This document shows, in pieces, positions 7,876 to 17,574 of a stretch of 58,270 nt of DNA. Every line of letters starts with the position of its first letter. The first letter of the stretch is position 1. The DNA comes from Mesorhizobium sp. B2-7-1 (GTDB lineage Bacteria; Pseudomonadota; Alphaproteobacteria; Rhizobiales; Rhizobiaceae). The translations under genes were made by a program, and so were the position numbers. The notes beneath the pieces were generated by a model, which saw only the letters and a program-made list of their open reading frames with translations, searched no databases and had not been told where the DNA came from. The stretch lies in NCBI RefSeq assembly GCF_006440735.1, contig NZ_VFUA01000030.1, positions 1 through 58,270 of the forward strand, given 5' to 3'.

Positions 7876-8853
7876 TCAGGCGTCGGGTTGCAAGCGGCGC
7901 CGCTTGCGGTCGATGCCAAGGCCCGTCGCCTCGAGCAGGCCTTTGCGCTTGGCGTCGTAGTAATAGCCGGTCTGGTAGAGCATGTCGGCACGCTTGGCGT
8001 TGCCGCCCGAAACCAGCCAGGCGCCGCGCAGATATTTCACCGCGTATTTGAGATTGGTCTCGGCGTCGAACAGGCCGGTCGCCGGCCCGTCATAGCCCAT
8101 GCCCCGCGCCGTCGCGTGCTTGATCTGCATCAGGCCCCAATGGCCGTGATTATAAGCTTTCGGGTTGAAGGTGCTCTCGCGGTTGACGACATGGCGCACA
8201 AGGTCGATCGGCACTTCATAGATCGCCGAATATTTCTCGATCAGCCTTTCGATCTCGCCACGCGGTCCGCTGGCGTGCTGCTCGGGCTGGCCGGGTGCTG
8301 CCAACAGTGCCGGATTCCCCGGCACCACATAGGCGACCTGCTGGACGCCGGGCATCGGGGCAATTTTCGCCGACTTGCCGGTGACCGGCATGGCGACGCC
8401 CGCGGTCGTATACGCCGCCGCACGGCTGATGGATCCAGGACCGGTCGGCGAGCCACCGGCGGTCAGCACCGGGGGCGGCGGAAACTGACCGGCGACCGGC
8501 GTCGAGCCGGCGAAAGCTGCCGGCTGCGCCAGCGCTGCGTCGGACTGGGGTGCGCCGGGCTGGACAGGTGGCGGCAAAAGCGCGCTTTGCGTCGCGGGGG
8601 CGCCGGGCGTGGTCGCCATGGCAACCGCATCGCCGGTCAGCGCCGCGGTCTGCACCTGCGCGAGGCCGGAAGGCTCCGGCAATACGGCCACCGTTTGGGG
8701 CAGCGCAAGCGTCGGCGTATCGTCCGCGACAACAGGCGTCGAAGCCGCCGCAAGCGCGGGCGCGGCCTTCATCTGCGAGGTCGATGTGCACCCGCTGAGA
8801 CCGGCTGCCGCGATGAGCACGCCGACCGCGGTGATGATGATTTTAGCTGGCAA
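7876..8853 (-). CDS. Lytic transglycosylase lipoprotein (SLT domain)
   Basis: A protein of about 325 residues. It opens with a lipoprotein signal (ITAVGVLIAAAGLSGC; lipobox LSGC), then a long Ala/Pro/Gln-rich linker, then a C-terminal SLT domain. In that domain the catalytic Glu is in NRESTFNPKA and the GLMQI motif follows, as in soluble lytic transglycosylases that cut glycan strands to 1,6-anhydromuropeptides. I place the start at TTG 8853 because it directly precedes the lipid-signal helix; ATG codons further upstream would add a segment that hides the signal. It would act from the outer-membrane inner leaflet. Confidence 0.8.
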   Translation of the reverse strand: MPAKIIITAVGVLIAAAGLSGCTSTSQMKAAPALAAASTPVVADDTPTLALPQTVAVLPEPSGLAQVQTAALTGDAVAMATTPGAPATQSALLPPPVQPGAPQSDAALAQPAAFAGSTPVAGQFPPPPVLTAGGSPTGPGSISRAAAYTTAGVAMPVTGKSAKIAPMPGVQQVAYVVPGNPALLAAPGQPEQHASGPRGEIERLIEKYSAIYEVPIDLVRHVVNRESTFNPKAYNHGHWGLMQIKHATARGMGYDGPATGLFDAETNLKYAVKYLRGAWLVSGGNAKRADMLYQTGYYYDAKRKGLLEATGLGIDRKRRRLQPDA

Positions 8854-9018
8854 GCCGTGCGGGTCCGGTTTGTCGGTTGTTAAGAAGTCCTTACACCAGC
8901 GATTCCCCCCCGGCAATCGGGGCCACCCGGCGGTTTTCGGGTGGCGACAACAGGGCGGAAGTGCCATATTGTTCTGGATATGTACTCGTTTTTCGCCGTT
9001 TTGCGGAAGGAATACGTC

Positions 9019-9588
9019 ATGAAACCCACATCTGAGATCACGGCCGGCCACGCAGTGTTAGAAACAGTGATCGGCTTCATGGGCATCGCCTGGAGCGAGA
9101 AGGGCCTGATCCGGCTTTGCCTGCCCGAGCGCAGCCCCGAAGCGGTCGAGCGCCGGCTGCTCCGCCACCCCGGCGTCTCGACCTCGACCGACCAGCCGCG
9201 ATGGGTGGTCGAGCTGATCGCCTCGATCAAGGCATACGCCGCCGGCGAGGATGTCGACTTCTCCGACGTGCCGGTCGATCTCGACGGCGTCGACGATTTC
9301 CGCCTCGCCATCTACGATGCGGCGCGCAAGCTCGGCTTCGGTGAGACCGCCACCTATGGCGAGCTGGCCAAGCGCGCCGGTCATGCGGGTCTTCCACGCG
9401 AAACGGGCGCGGCGCTTGGCGCCAATCCGGTGCCGCTGGTCATTCCGTGCCACCGTATCCTGGCGGCCGGCGGCAAGATCGGCGGCTTCTCCGCGCCGGG
9501 CGGTTCGGCCACCAAGGAAAAGATGCTGGCCATGGAAGGCGTTCGCGTCGGCCCGCCGCCAGCCGCGCAGGCCTCGTTCGGGTTCTGA
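9019..9588 (+). CDS. ogt: Methylated-DNA-protein-cysteine methyltransferase
   Basis: A 189-residue DNA repair protein that takes the methyl group from O6-methylguanine onto its own cysteine in a one-time reaction. The active site PCHR is present with Cys144, preceded by the helix-turn-helix region ATYGELAKRAG and followed by GGKIGGFSAPGGSATKEKML. Start at ATG 9019 follows an AAGGA site; a longer frame upstream lacks family character. The C-terminal tail of about 20 residues is poorly conserved. It is a single gene, not fused to an AraC/Ada domain. Confidence 0.92.
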   Translation: MKPTSEITAGHAVLETVIGFMGIAWSEKGLIRLCLPERSPEAVERRLLRHPGVSTSTDQPRWVVELIASIKAYAAGEDVDFSDVPVDLDGVDDFRLAIYDAARKLGFGETATYGELAKRAGHAGLPRETGAALGANPVPLVIPCHRILAAGGKIGGFSAPGGSATKEKMLAMEGVRVGPPPAAQASFGF

Positions 9589-9601
9589 GGGACGCTGCGT
9601 A

Positions 9602-9928
9602 TCAGTCGTGCAAGAACCGGCGGCGGAAGCGCCGGTCGAAATCCGGACGCTTGCAGACATAGACCATGCAGGACCTGGTGTCGGCGCTCGGCACATAGGC
9701 CCGTGATCGCACCTCACCCGCATTGCAGAAGCGCTCATCGCGCACATAGCGGTCGTAGAGCGGCAGACCTGGCACGCGCGTCGACTGGTAGCGCAGGATG
9801 ACGGCGCCCTGTCTGGCGATCGTTGCCTGCACCCGGTCGCAGCTCATGCGTGTCGGATCGTAACGCGACACCGCATGGGCTTCTGCGGCCAGCAGCAAGA
9901 AAGAAGCGGCAAGCACAATGGTCTTCAT
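9602..9928 (-). CDS. Small secreted protein, unknown function
   Basis: A 108-residue protein with a signal peptide (MKTIVLAASFLLLAAEAHA). The mature part of about 89 residues is basic and has four cysteines, in MSCDRV, RFCNAG, RSCMVYV and YVCKR, which suggests two disulfides in the periplasm. Similar short cysteine-containing proteins are common in rhizobia but I cannot name a function. ATG 9928 was chosen because it starts the signal peptide. It converges on ogt with a 13-base gap. Confidence 0.65.
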   Translation of the reverse strand: MKTIVLAASFLLLAAEAHAVSRYDPTRMSCDRVQATIARQGAVILRYQSTRVPGLPLYDRYVRDERFCNAGEVRSRAYVPSADTRSCMVYVCKRPDFDRRFRRRFLHD

Positions 9929-10220
9929 GGTTCCTCTCCCAAAGCAACCCAGGCGCTCTCGTACGGCAAGCATCTCATCCCTCCACAACGCGCGGCTGCT
10001 GTCAAAACTTCCATCGCCTTCGACGGGGACGACATGCCGTCGGCGCCTCAAGCGACCCGTCTTGTTTTCTCGCTCAAACTATCCTATATCCGCTCCATTG
10101 AATTTGGCCGATCGATCGGGCCGCGATCTTCGCGTTTGCTGACGTCTATCTCCAAAATTTCGATACCGCCGGCCGGACATTGGTCAGGTCAAACAAAAGC
10201 AAATGTGAAGGGCATTCTAA
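9929..10220. other. Divergent promoter region and likely long cspA leader
   Basis: The 292 bases separate the small secreted protein gene from the cold-shock gene. No open frame here is convincing. Cold-shock genes often have long structured leaders; the stretch from about 10100 to 10220 is the candidate leader, with a GC-rich block (GATCGATCGGGCCGCGATC) that can fold on itself. The site GTGAAGGGC lies just before the start codon. Confidence 0.4.
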
Positions 10221-10433
10221 ATGGCAACTGGTACGGTCAAGTGGTTCAACGCCACCAAGGGCTACGGCTTCATCCAGCCTGACAATGGCGGCGCGGACGT
10301 TTTCGTCCACATCTCCGCTGTCGAGCGCGCTGGCATGACGAGCCTGGCTGAAGGCCAGAAAATCAACTTCGAGATCGAGCAGGACCGCCGCACCGGCAAG
10401 TCCGCCGCTGGGTCTCTGAGCAAGGCAGCCTGA
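10221..10433 (+). CDS. cspA: Cold-shock domain protein (CspA family)
   Basis: A 70-residue single cold-shock domain. The RNP1 motif is KGYGFIQ and the RNP2 motif is DVFVHIS, which carry the aromatic residues that stack on single-stranded nucleic acid. These proteins act as RNA chaperones. Start at ATG 10221 gives the canonical [10 protein letters not shown]. Rhizobia carry several paralogues, so the symbol marks the family, not a strict orthologue, and cold induction cannot be assumed. Confidence 0.93.
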   Translation: MATGTVKWFNATKGYGFIQPDNGGADVFVHISAVERAGMTSLAEGQKINFEIEQDRRTGKSAAGSLSKAA

Positions 10434-10650
10434 TTTGGCTTAAGCATTTTGCAGCCAAGCGTAACCGCTTGGCGTAGCAGAGTGCAACTAAGTAAAGGCG
10501 CGCGCCGGACGAAGGTTCGGGGCACGCGGCAAGTCACGGATGTACTGACGGTCGCGCGAGAAGCGCGCCGGAGCGGAAAGACCCGACAAGCTGGAACAGC
10601 AGATAGCTGCCAGCCCGGACCGGACGCTCCCGATCAGGCTACCGACAGAG
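10434..10650 (+). ncRNA. Possible structured 3' RNA downstream of cspA
   Basis: Between the cspA stop and a strong terminator lie about 215 bases without a credible open frame. Early in it, CCAAGCG and CGCTTGG form a stem with a four-base loop near 10455-10472, and GC-rich complementary blocks follow. It is either an unusually long cspA 3' untranslated region or a separate small RNA. No family match is claimed. Confidence 0.3.
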
Positions 10651-10651
10651 G

Positions 10652-10676
10652 AAGGCGGGCATTGCCCGCCTTTTTT
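10652..10676 (+). terminator. Rho-independent terminator
   Basis: GGCGGGC, a short ATT loop, GCCCGCC and then six T residues form a textbook intrinsic terminator on the plus strand. It ends transcription from cspA or from a small RNA between the two. Confidence 0.85.
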
Positions 10677-10714
10677 GTTGCCTGATTTCCGGTAATTTGC
10701 CGCCAGGGTCCAAC

Positions 10715-10733
10715 AGTATCACTTGGCGATACT
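10715..10733. promoter_or_regulatory. Dyad operator candidate of the toxin-antitoxin pair
   Basis: AGTATC and its exact reverse complement GATACT are separated by seven bases, 30 bases before the antitoxin ATG. A TACTAT box resembling a -10 element lies between the dyad and the start codon. Autoregulation at such a dyad is usual for antitoxins; here it is an inference from position. Confidence 0.45.
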
Positions 10734-10762
10734 TTTGGCCCTGCGTGTGCTACTATTAACCT

Positions 10763-10963
10763 ATGACCAAGCTTGAACAGATCGAGAAATCCGTCGCCGA
10801 ACTGAGCCCCGAAGAGCTGAAGGCCTTTGCCGCTTGGTTCGAGGCCCTGCAGGCTGATTTATGGGATAGACAAATCGAAGCCGATGCGAAGGCGGGCCGG
10901 CTGGACAAATTGGTGGCCGAAGCCCGCGCCGAAATAGCTGCCGGCAAGTTGCGCGACCTGTGA
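10763..10963 (+). CDS. Small antitoxin-like protein
   Basis: A 66-residue acidic and helical protein with SPEELKAFAAWFEALQADLWDRQIEADAKAGRLDKLVAEA. This arrangement, with the LWDRQIE..D..AG motif, is typical of the short antitoxin paired with a ParE/RelE-fold partner in many alphaproteobacteria. The stop codon is followed at once by the toxin coding region. Function is inferred from the pairing, and DNA binding would need the dyad upstream. Confidence 0.65.
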   Translation: MTKLEQIEKSVAELSPEELKAFAAWFEALQADLWDRQIEADAKAGRLDKLVAEARAEIAAGKLRDL

Positions 10964-10984
10964 GGCATCGCGCTACAGCGAGCT

Positions 10985-11212
10985 TTGGAAAAATATAACT
11001 CCTTGCCGAAGGCTGTTCGTCGCGCGACCGACAAGAGCTTCACGTTAATGAAGACCAATCCCCGGCACCCGTCCCTGCATTTCAAAAAAGTGGGAGAGCT
11101 TTGGTCGGCGAGGATAGACGACAATTATCGGGCCTTGGCCCTCGAAAGCGGTGATGGCTTTGACTGGATCTGGATCGGCACCCATGCCGAATACGATCGA
11201 CTTATCAAATAG
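10985..11212 (+). CDS. ParE/RelE-fold toxin-like protein, N-terminus uncertain
   Basis: A 75-residue protein with LMKTNPRHPSLHFKKVGELWSARIDDNYRALA and the C-terminal IGTHAEYDRLI, which is the common signature of a ParE/RelE-superfamily group. From TTG 10985 it lacks the usual N-terminal strand. A GTG at 10960, overlapping the antitoxin stop, opens a frame reading RHRATASF, the expected beginning, but hits a stop within 13 codons; two bases missing near 10984-10993 would join it to the main frame as SFWKKYNSLP. The toxin may be inactivated, or read from TTG. Confidence 0.6.
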   Translation: MEKYNSLPKAVRRATDKSFTLMKTNPRHPSLHFKKVGELWSARIDDNYRALALESGDGFDWIWIGTHAEYDRLIK

Positions 11213-11258
11213 CCCCTCGCGCTGATGCTCCAGCGAAAGCGGCTAGCAGACGGCTAGA

Positions 11259-11867
11259 TCATTCTTTCCGCCCGATCGGCACATGCCCCTTGTCGGCCTC
11301 GACCCGCTTCAGCCAGGCGGCGACGGCCGGATAAGCGTCGAGCTGAAAGCCGCCCATCCCAGCGGTGTGGGTGTAAGCGTATAGAGCGATGTCGGCGACG
11401 CTGTAGGAATTGCCCGCGAAGAATGCGTTCTGTTCCAGGTGTCTGTTCATCACGCCAAGCGCCTTGTTGCCGCGCTCCAAGGTCTGCGCCAAGCGTTCCG
11501 GCGTCGCGTCCTTCGCCCGTTCCGGGAAGGTCAGCAGCGCCTTGCGCACCGCGATATAGGGCTCATGGCTGTATTGCTCGAAGAACAGCCATTGGTACGC
11601 CAAGGCGCGTTCGTATTTCTCGGCCGGCAGGAAGCGCGTGCCTTCGGCGAGGTAGAGCAGGATGGCGTTGCTCTCGGCGATGCACCTGCCGTCGTCGAGC
11701 TCCAGCATCGGCACCATCGCGTTCGGATTCTTGGCGACGTAGTCGGGCCTGCGCGTCTCGCCGGTGTGCGAGCTCACCTCTATGCGGTCGAAGGGGATGC
11801 CGAGCTTGGCCATCAACAGCCGCGGCTTGTAGCAATTGCCGCTGTCGGCCATGTCGTAAAGGATCAT
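11259..11867 (-). CDS. Glutathione S-transferase family protein
   Basis: A 202-residue protein with an N-terminal thioredoxin-like domain (MILYDMADSGNCYKPRLLMAKLGIPF) and the glutathione-binding stretch NAMVPMLELDDGRCIAESNAILLYLAEG, including the conserved cis-Pro and the E-S pair. The C-terminal helical domain follows from about residue 90. The substrate is unknown. It converges with the toxin gene and is followed by the EAL gene on the same strand. Confidence 0.9.
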   Translation of the reverse strand: MILYDMADSGNCYKPRLLMAKLGIPFDRIEVSSHTGETRRPDYVAKNPNAMVPMLELDDGRCIAESNAILLYLAEGTRFLPAEKYERALAYQWLFFEQYSHEPYIAVRKALLTFPERAKDATPERLAQTLERGNKALGVMNRHLEQNAFFAGNSYSVADIALYAYTHTAGMGGFQLDAYPAVAAWLKRVEADKGHVPIGRKE

Positions 11868-11985
11868 GCTCTTGCCCTCTCACGGTCTCCTGGGAACGCT
11901 CTAACGCGCACGGCTAGGTCCCATCCAGTGATTTGTTTTTGCGAAGAACCATCAGCGGCGCTGATGCGTTCCTGGAGGTCGGGCA

Positions 11986-12846
11986 TCAGCGACGCTGATG
12001 CAGGGGCACGACCTTGTTGCCGGCGTCGAGCAGAGCGTCGACGGAAAGCGGGCCTTCCCTGAAGATCGTGCCGGCGGTCGCGGGGCGGGCGAGATGGAAA
12101 CCTTGCAGCAGGTCGACGCCGCCCTCGAGCGCGACGCGCAGGTGCTGTGCGTTCTCGATGCCCTCGACCAGCACTTTGGCGCCGCGTTCGTGCAGCGTAG
12201 CCACCAATGGCCGGAAGAAACGCTCGGCGGCGGCATGGCGGCAGAGCTCGCCAAACCAGGCGCCATCGATCTTGACGATGTCGGGCGCAAGCAGATTGAT
12301 GCGCGCCTAGGTCGAATGCCCCGTGCCGAAATCGTCGATGGCGATGCGGATCCCGTCGCGCCGCATTTCGCGCACCAGGCTGGCAAGAACGCGGTCGTCG
12401 GCAGCCTGTTCGGTGATCTCGCAAACCAGCAGGCCGGGCTCGAGTTCGAAATCGCCGAGATGCCTGGTCATCAGCCGGATCTCGGCAAGCGCCCGTCCGA
12501 GATGGTCGTTGACGTTCGGATTATAGTTGAAGAACAGCGTCAGTCCCTCGACGCCGATGTTGCGGTAGTTGCCCAGATGCAGCATCCGGCACATCGTTTC
12601 GACAAATAGCCGGTCGGACGCGGGAACGCCGTCGAAGAACATCGACGGGGCCATAGGCTCCGCGATGCGCCGCGGCTCGATCAGCCCCTCGACGGCAACC
12701 GCCCTGAGTGCTTTGCCCTCCGGCGCGAAGATCGGCTGATAGCCGCTCCACAGCCGGAACTCGCCATAGACGCCGAACTGAAGGCCGATCTCGTCGACGA
12801 AGATCGCCTCGGCGACGTTGCGCCGCCTGTCCGGTTGTTGGCTCAT
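11986..12846 (-). pseudogene. EAL-domain c-di-GMP phosphodiesterase gene with internal amber codon
   Basis: Reading from ATG 12846 gives an EAL domain with VEGLIEP, FNYNPN, CEITEQ and IDDFGTGHST, and then a TAG stop at 12307-12309. In the same frame beyond the stop the domain continues exactly as expected (ARINLLAPDIVKIDGAWF, then VEGIENAQ and the end at 11986). A single sense codon, probably Leu, has become TAG, so the protein is cut in the middle of the barrel. Its ATG overlaps the stop of the neighbouring EAL gene by four bases, so the two were one translational unit. Truncation would remove the catalytic Lys and the last Glu. Confidence 0.8.
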
Positions 12847-13772
12847 GGCGCGACCTTGCGCCCGAACACTCTTGCCGGCCGCGGCTGCCGGATCGGTGCC
12901 GCCGGGCTTGCGGCGGCCTGTGGCTTGCTCGCTTCGGTCGCGGCCTGTGGCGCGATCTTGCTGAAAACGCGAAAGCTGGTGGGGGCAAGTTCCGGCCGGG
13001 CAAGCACATAGCCCTGCACCATCGAGGCGCCGGACCTCTCGGCAAGCTCCAGCTGCCAGCCTTCCTCGATACCTTCGAAGACGGTGCGGATGCCTTGGTT
13101 CTCGAAACTCTGCACCATCGCCGTCAGCAACGCGAAGCCGGCGCCGGACTCCATCAGGTGGGTGATCCAATGCGCATCGAATTTGACGATGTCGGGCTTG
13201 AGTTCCTTGATCCGGTTGATGTCGGAATCATCGGCGCCATAGTCGTCCACCGCGATGCGGAAGCCATTGGCCCTCAGCGCCTCGACGAAGCCGTAGAGCG
13301 TTTCCTGCGAAGCGGATTTCTGCTCGGTGACCTCGCAGACGATGCGGCGCGGATCGATGCCGACTTCGTGCAGCACCAGCCGCATGTCGCGCAACGCCTT
13401 GTCGACGATGCTGCGATCGGTGAAGACCGACGGATCGAAATTGACGAAGATGGATGCCTCTTCCGGCAGGCAGGCGCCGGCGTTCAGGAGATGCAGCGTG
13501 CGCGTCAGCGCCTCGATATGCAGCCGGTCGGCCGCCGGGCAGGTACCGAAAAATGCCCCCGGCGACTGCGGCTCGCCGTCGCGAAACGGCCGGATCAGCC
13601 CCTCGAAAGCGGCGACCGAGAGCTTGCCCTCCTTGAAGGCGAAGATCGGCTGGAACGCGCTCTGCAGCGTATAGATGCCCCAGACACCCGTCGAGGTGCC
13701 GTCGTCATGACGGACGATGTGGGCAAGCCCGATGCTGCGCGACAAGGTCTCTCGCTCCGCGAATAGGCGCAA
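12843..13772 (-). CDS. EAL-domain protein
   Basis: A 309-residue cytoplasmic protein with one EAL domain and a Pro/Ala-rich tail of about 45 residues. The signature Glu is in AAFEGLIRP (EGL rather than EAL), then FVNFDPS, CEVTEQ, VDDYGADD, DIVKFD and FEGIEE. The metal and substrate positions Asn, Glu, Asp-Asp, Lys and Glu are mostly in place, but the loop 6 motif DDFGTG has become DDYGADD. It may be a weak phosphodiesterase or a c-di-GMP-binding or protein-binding variant. It is the first gene of a tandem pair and the closest relative in the window of the broken gene that follows. Confidence 0.82.
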   Translation of the reverse strand: MRLFAERETLSRSIGLAHIVRHDDGTSTGVWGIYTLQSAFQPIFAFKEGKLSVAAFEGLIRPFRDGEPQSPGAFFGTCPAADRLHIEALTRTLHLLNAGACLPEEASIFVNFDPSVFTDRSIVDKALRDMRLVLHEVGIDPRRIVCEVTEQKSASQETLYGFVEALRANGFRIAVDDYGADDSDINRIKELKPDIVKFDAHWITHLMESGAGFALLTAMVQSFENQGIRTVFEGIEEGWQLELAERSGASMVQGYVLARPELAPTSFRVFSKIAPQAATEASKPQAAASPAAPIRQPRPARVFGRKVAP

Positions 13773-13916
13773 TCCGATCTGCGATCCTGCCAGCCAAGGG
13801 TTTACCGGCCGTTGATGAATTTAGCGTTGCCGCTCACGCAGGCTGACTTTGGTCACGCCTCCTTGACCTCTGGCTCATCGCACAATGCTTGCGCTCCGCG
13901 CGATGATGCGACATGA

Positions 13917-15167
<1,251 letters not shown>

Positions 15168-15190
15168 TCGGCGCAAAGCAGCCGAACGAG

Positions 15191-15216
15191 AAAACCCGGC
15201 TGCGGCCGGGTTTTTT
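15191..15216 (+). terminator. Rho-independent terminator of the aminotransferase gene
   Basis: AACCCGGC and GCCGGGTT form a stem with a short loop, followed by a run of T residues, 24 bases after the aatA stop. The A run on the other side may let it serve the convergent MFS gene too. Confidence 0.88.
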
Positions 15217-15234
15217 ATTGAGCGGCGTTCGATG

Positions 15235-16752
15235 TCATGCCTGCTGCTTGGCTTGCCTGGCCGATCGCGCCTCGGCCGGCGTGAGCACGGCAATCAGCAG
15301 GGCGGCGGTGAGGAACGCGCCGATCGCCGCGGTCAGCATCGCGGCGTGGAAGCCACCTGCATAAGCAACCGTGAAAAGCGCGTGCACGCCGCTCGCGCCC
15401 ATCGCCGCGTCGGTGGTGAAATCATGCCGCGAGATGGCGGCACGGGCCACCGCTTCGGCATTGGCGACGCCGGCGTCGCCGAGATAGCCGGCGAGCAGAT
15501 TGGTCGCCCGCATGCTCATCAGCGCGCCGAGCAGCGCGATGCCGATGGCAAGGCCGCTCTGGCGGGTGGCGTTGATCACCGCCGACACCATGCCCGAACG
15601 CTCGCGCGGCGCGTAGGACATGGCCGCCGCACTTCCCGTCGGGATCGCCAGCGAGTTGCCGAGGCCATTGATCGCGAACAGCAGGCAGAGCATCGCGTAG
15701 GGCGTCGACCGCTCGGCCCAGCACATGCCGAGCATGGAAAGGCCGATCAGCGCGTAGCCCGCCGTCATCAAAAGCGAATGGCCGTAGCGCGCGCTGAGCC
15801 TGCCGATCCACGGCGACACGACGATCTGGACGATGAAGGCCGGGGCCATGCGCAGGCCGGTCTGAGTCGGCGACCAGCCTTGCACCTGCTGCAGGAACAT
15901 CGAGAAGAAGAAGACGCTGGTGTAGGAGGTGAAGCCGAGCGCGAACGAGGCGACATTGGCGACGGCAAAGCGCACGTCGCGGAACAGGCCGAGCGGGAGC
16001 ATCGGCCGCGGCGTGCGCGCCTCAAAGCCAAGGAAGATCGCCAGCCCGGCGATGCCGACGACGAGCGCAGCGACGGTCCAGGGATCGCTCCAGCCGTTCT
16101 CGCCCGCGGAAATCAGGCCGAAGGTCAAGGCGCCGAGCCACAGGATGCTGAGCGCAAGGCCGACGAGATCGAGATGCGCATGTTCCGGATGCGCTGTCTC
16201 GCTGATGGAGACGGCGCCGAGCACGACCGTAACCAGGCCGAGCGGCAGGTTGATCAGGAAGATGCTCTGCCAGCCGACAGTCTGCACCAGGATGCCGCCC
16301 AGCACCGGGCCGACCAGCAGTGAGACGGCGGCGAACGAGGCCCAGCCGCCGATGACGCCGGCGCGCTCGCGGGGATCCGGAAAAGCCTGCGTCAGGATCG
16401 ACAACGCGCCCGGGATGAGCAGCGAGCCCGCGATCCCTTGCACCACCCGACCGGCAAGCAATGCCGTCAGATTCGGCGTCACCGCGCAGATCAGCGAGCC
16501 GGCCACGAAGATGCCGACGCCCCAGAGCCAGGAACGCTTGCGGCCATAACGGTCGCCGATCAGCCCGGACGACAGCATGAAGGCTGAAAGGCAGAGCGTG
16601 TAAGCATCGACCACCCATTGCAGCCCGCCAAAATCGGTCTGCAAGGCCTGCTGGATGGTCGGCAGGGCGACATTGACGATGCTGACATCGAGAAGCGCCA
16701 CGAACGAGCCGAGATAAATGGCGGCGACAAGCGGCAATCGGCTTTTAGGCAT
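15235..16752 (-). CDS. MFS drug efflux transporter (DHA2, 14-TM type)
   Basis: A 505-residue membrane transporter. Starting at MPKSRLPLVAAIYLGSFVALLDVSIVNVALPTIQQAL it shows DHA2 features: the D-x-x-x-V-N-V-A-L-P motif in helix 1 (motif D1) and GDRYGRKR (motif A) between helices 2 and 3, followed by motif C-like GPVLGGILVQ. ATG 16752 is chosen over an earlier in-frame ATG, since the upstream 43 residues are not membrane-protein-like. It is not preceded by an HlyD-type partner, unlike the second DHA2 gene of this window. The drug range is unknown. Confidence 0.88.
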   Translation of the reverse strand: MPKSRLPLVAAIYLGSFVALLDVSIVNVALPTIQQALQTDFGGLQWVVDAYTLCLSAFMLSSGLIGDRYGRKRSWLWGVGIFVAGSLICAVTPNLTALLAGRVVQGIAGSLLIPGALSILTQAFPDPRERAGVIGGWASFAAVSLLVGPVLGGILVQTVGWQSIFLINLPLGLVTVVLGAVSISETAHPEHAHLDLVGLALSILWLGALTFGLISAGENGWSDPWTVAALVVGIAGLAIFLGFEARTPRPMLPLGLFRDVRFAVANVASFALGFTSYTSVFFFSMFLQQVQGWSPTQTGLRMAPAFIVQIVVSPWIGRLSARYGHSLLMTAGYALIGLSMLGMCWAERSTPYAMLCLLFAINGLGNSLAIPTGSAAAMSYAPRERSGMVSAVINATRQSGLAIGIALLGALMSMRATNLLAGYLGDAGVANAEAVARAAISRHDFTTDAAMGASGVHALFTVAYAGGFHAAMLTAAIGAFLTAALLIAVLTPAEARSARQAKQQA

Positions 16753-16870
16753 TATGAATTCCAGATGCGTAACCGCCCGGAGGGCTGCATGGAGGGGCGA
16801 TACGATTGAGTGCGGCAGACGCAACAGACCGGACTGTCGAGATGCTGGAAGTTGGCTTACAGCGTCCCGT

Positions 16871-17266
16871 TCAGCCGCCATATTGCTCGTCGGAAACCTG
16901 CTCCAGCCAGTCGGCGTGGACGCCGTCCAGCGCCTCCTGCATGGCGATATGGGTCATGGCGGTTTTCCCTCCGGCGCCATGCCAGTGTTTTTCGCCGGGT
17001 GCGAAGGAAATGACATCCCCTGCCCTGATCTCCTGCACAGCGCCGCCCCAGCTCTGCGCCAGACCGGCGCCGGCGGTGACATAGAGCGTCTGCCCGAGCG
17101 GATGCGTGTGCCAATGGGTGCGTGCGCCGGGCTCGAAGCTGACCAGCGTGGCTCTCAGACGCGCCGGCGTTTCCTTCTCGATGATCGGCGTCTGCAGCAC
17201 CCGCCCGGTGAAATAGGTCTCCGGCGCGACGATCGTCGGCACACTGCCGCACGCAATGATCTTCAT
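16871..17266 (-). CDS. Cupin_2 domain protein
   Basis: A 131-residue cupin with motif 1 as HWHTHPLGQTLYVTAGAGL and motif 2 as EIRAGDVISFAPGEKHWHGAGG, so the metal-binding His residues are all present. Closely similar single-domain cupins are often labelled carboxymuconolactone decarboxylase-like or quercetinase-like without experimental support. The reaction is unknown. It ends about 118 bases before the MFS start, on the same strand, so the pair could share a transcript. Confidence 0.85.
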   Translation of the reverse strand: MKIIACGSVPTIVAPETYFTGRVLQTPIIEKETPARLRATLVSFEPGARTHWHTHPLGQTLYVTAGAGLAQSWGGAVQEIRAGDVISFAPGEKHWHGAGGKTAMTHIAMQEALDGVHADWLEQVSDEQYGG

Positions 17267-17574
17267 GGTTCAGATCCTCGAAAGCATTGTCGAACAAAGC
17301 GCCGCGCACGGCGTCTCGGGCCACAGTTTCGCCCCGCAAGGAGGTCGTTGCAACCGCCTTCGAACTGTTGCTGGGCGACAGCCTCGATTCCGCGTTCGGG
17401 CATCGAGCGAATTGCAGCATTAGAGTGTCTAAGAACTGTCATAAATCGTTGCTTTTTAACCATAAAATCGCAACCACCACCCGGCCGCGAAAGAATGGAG
17501 CGGGACAGCAGCCAAGCTCAGCGTTTGTTAACGGCTGAGGTCCTAGCCATGTCGCGTGCTGTGGGGGCGCGGAC
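17267..17574. other. Divergent promoter region without a gene
   Basis: The 308 bases between the cupin and the GGDEF-EAL gene carry no credible open frame. An AT-rich patch at about 17440-17470 (TGCTTTTTAACCATAAAAT) is the most promoter-like part and would serve the GGDEF-EAL gene. I see no strong dyad. Confidence 0.4.

Noticed and set aside
7256..7960. A plus-strand frame with a good ribosome site at 7271
   Set aside because: It runs antisense through the acetyltransferase, which has a clear GNAT motif; composition is shadow-like.
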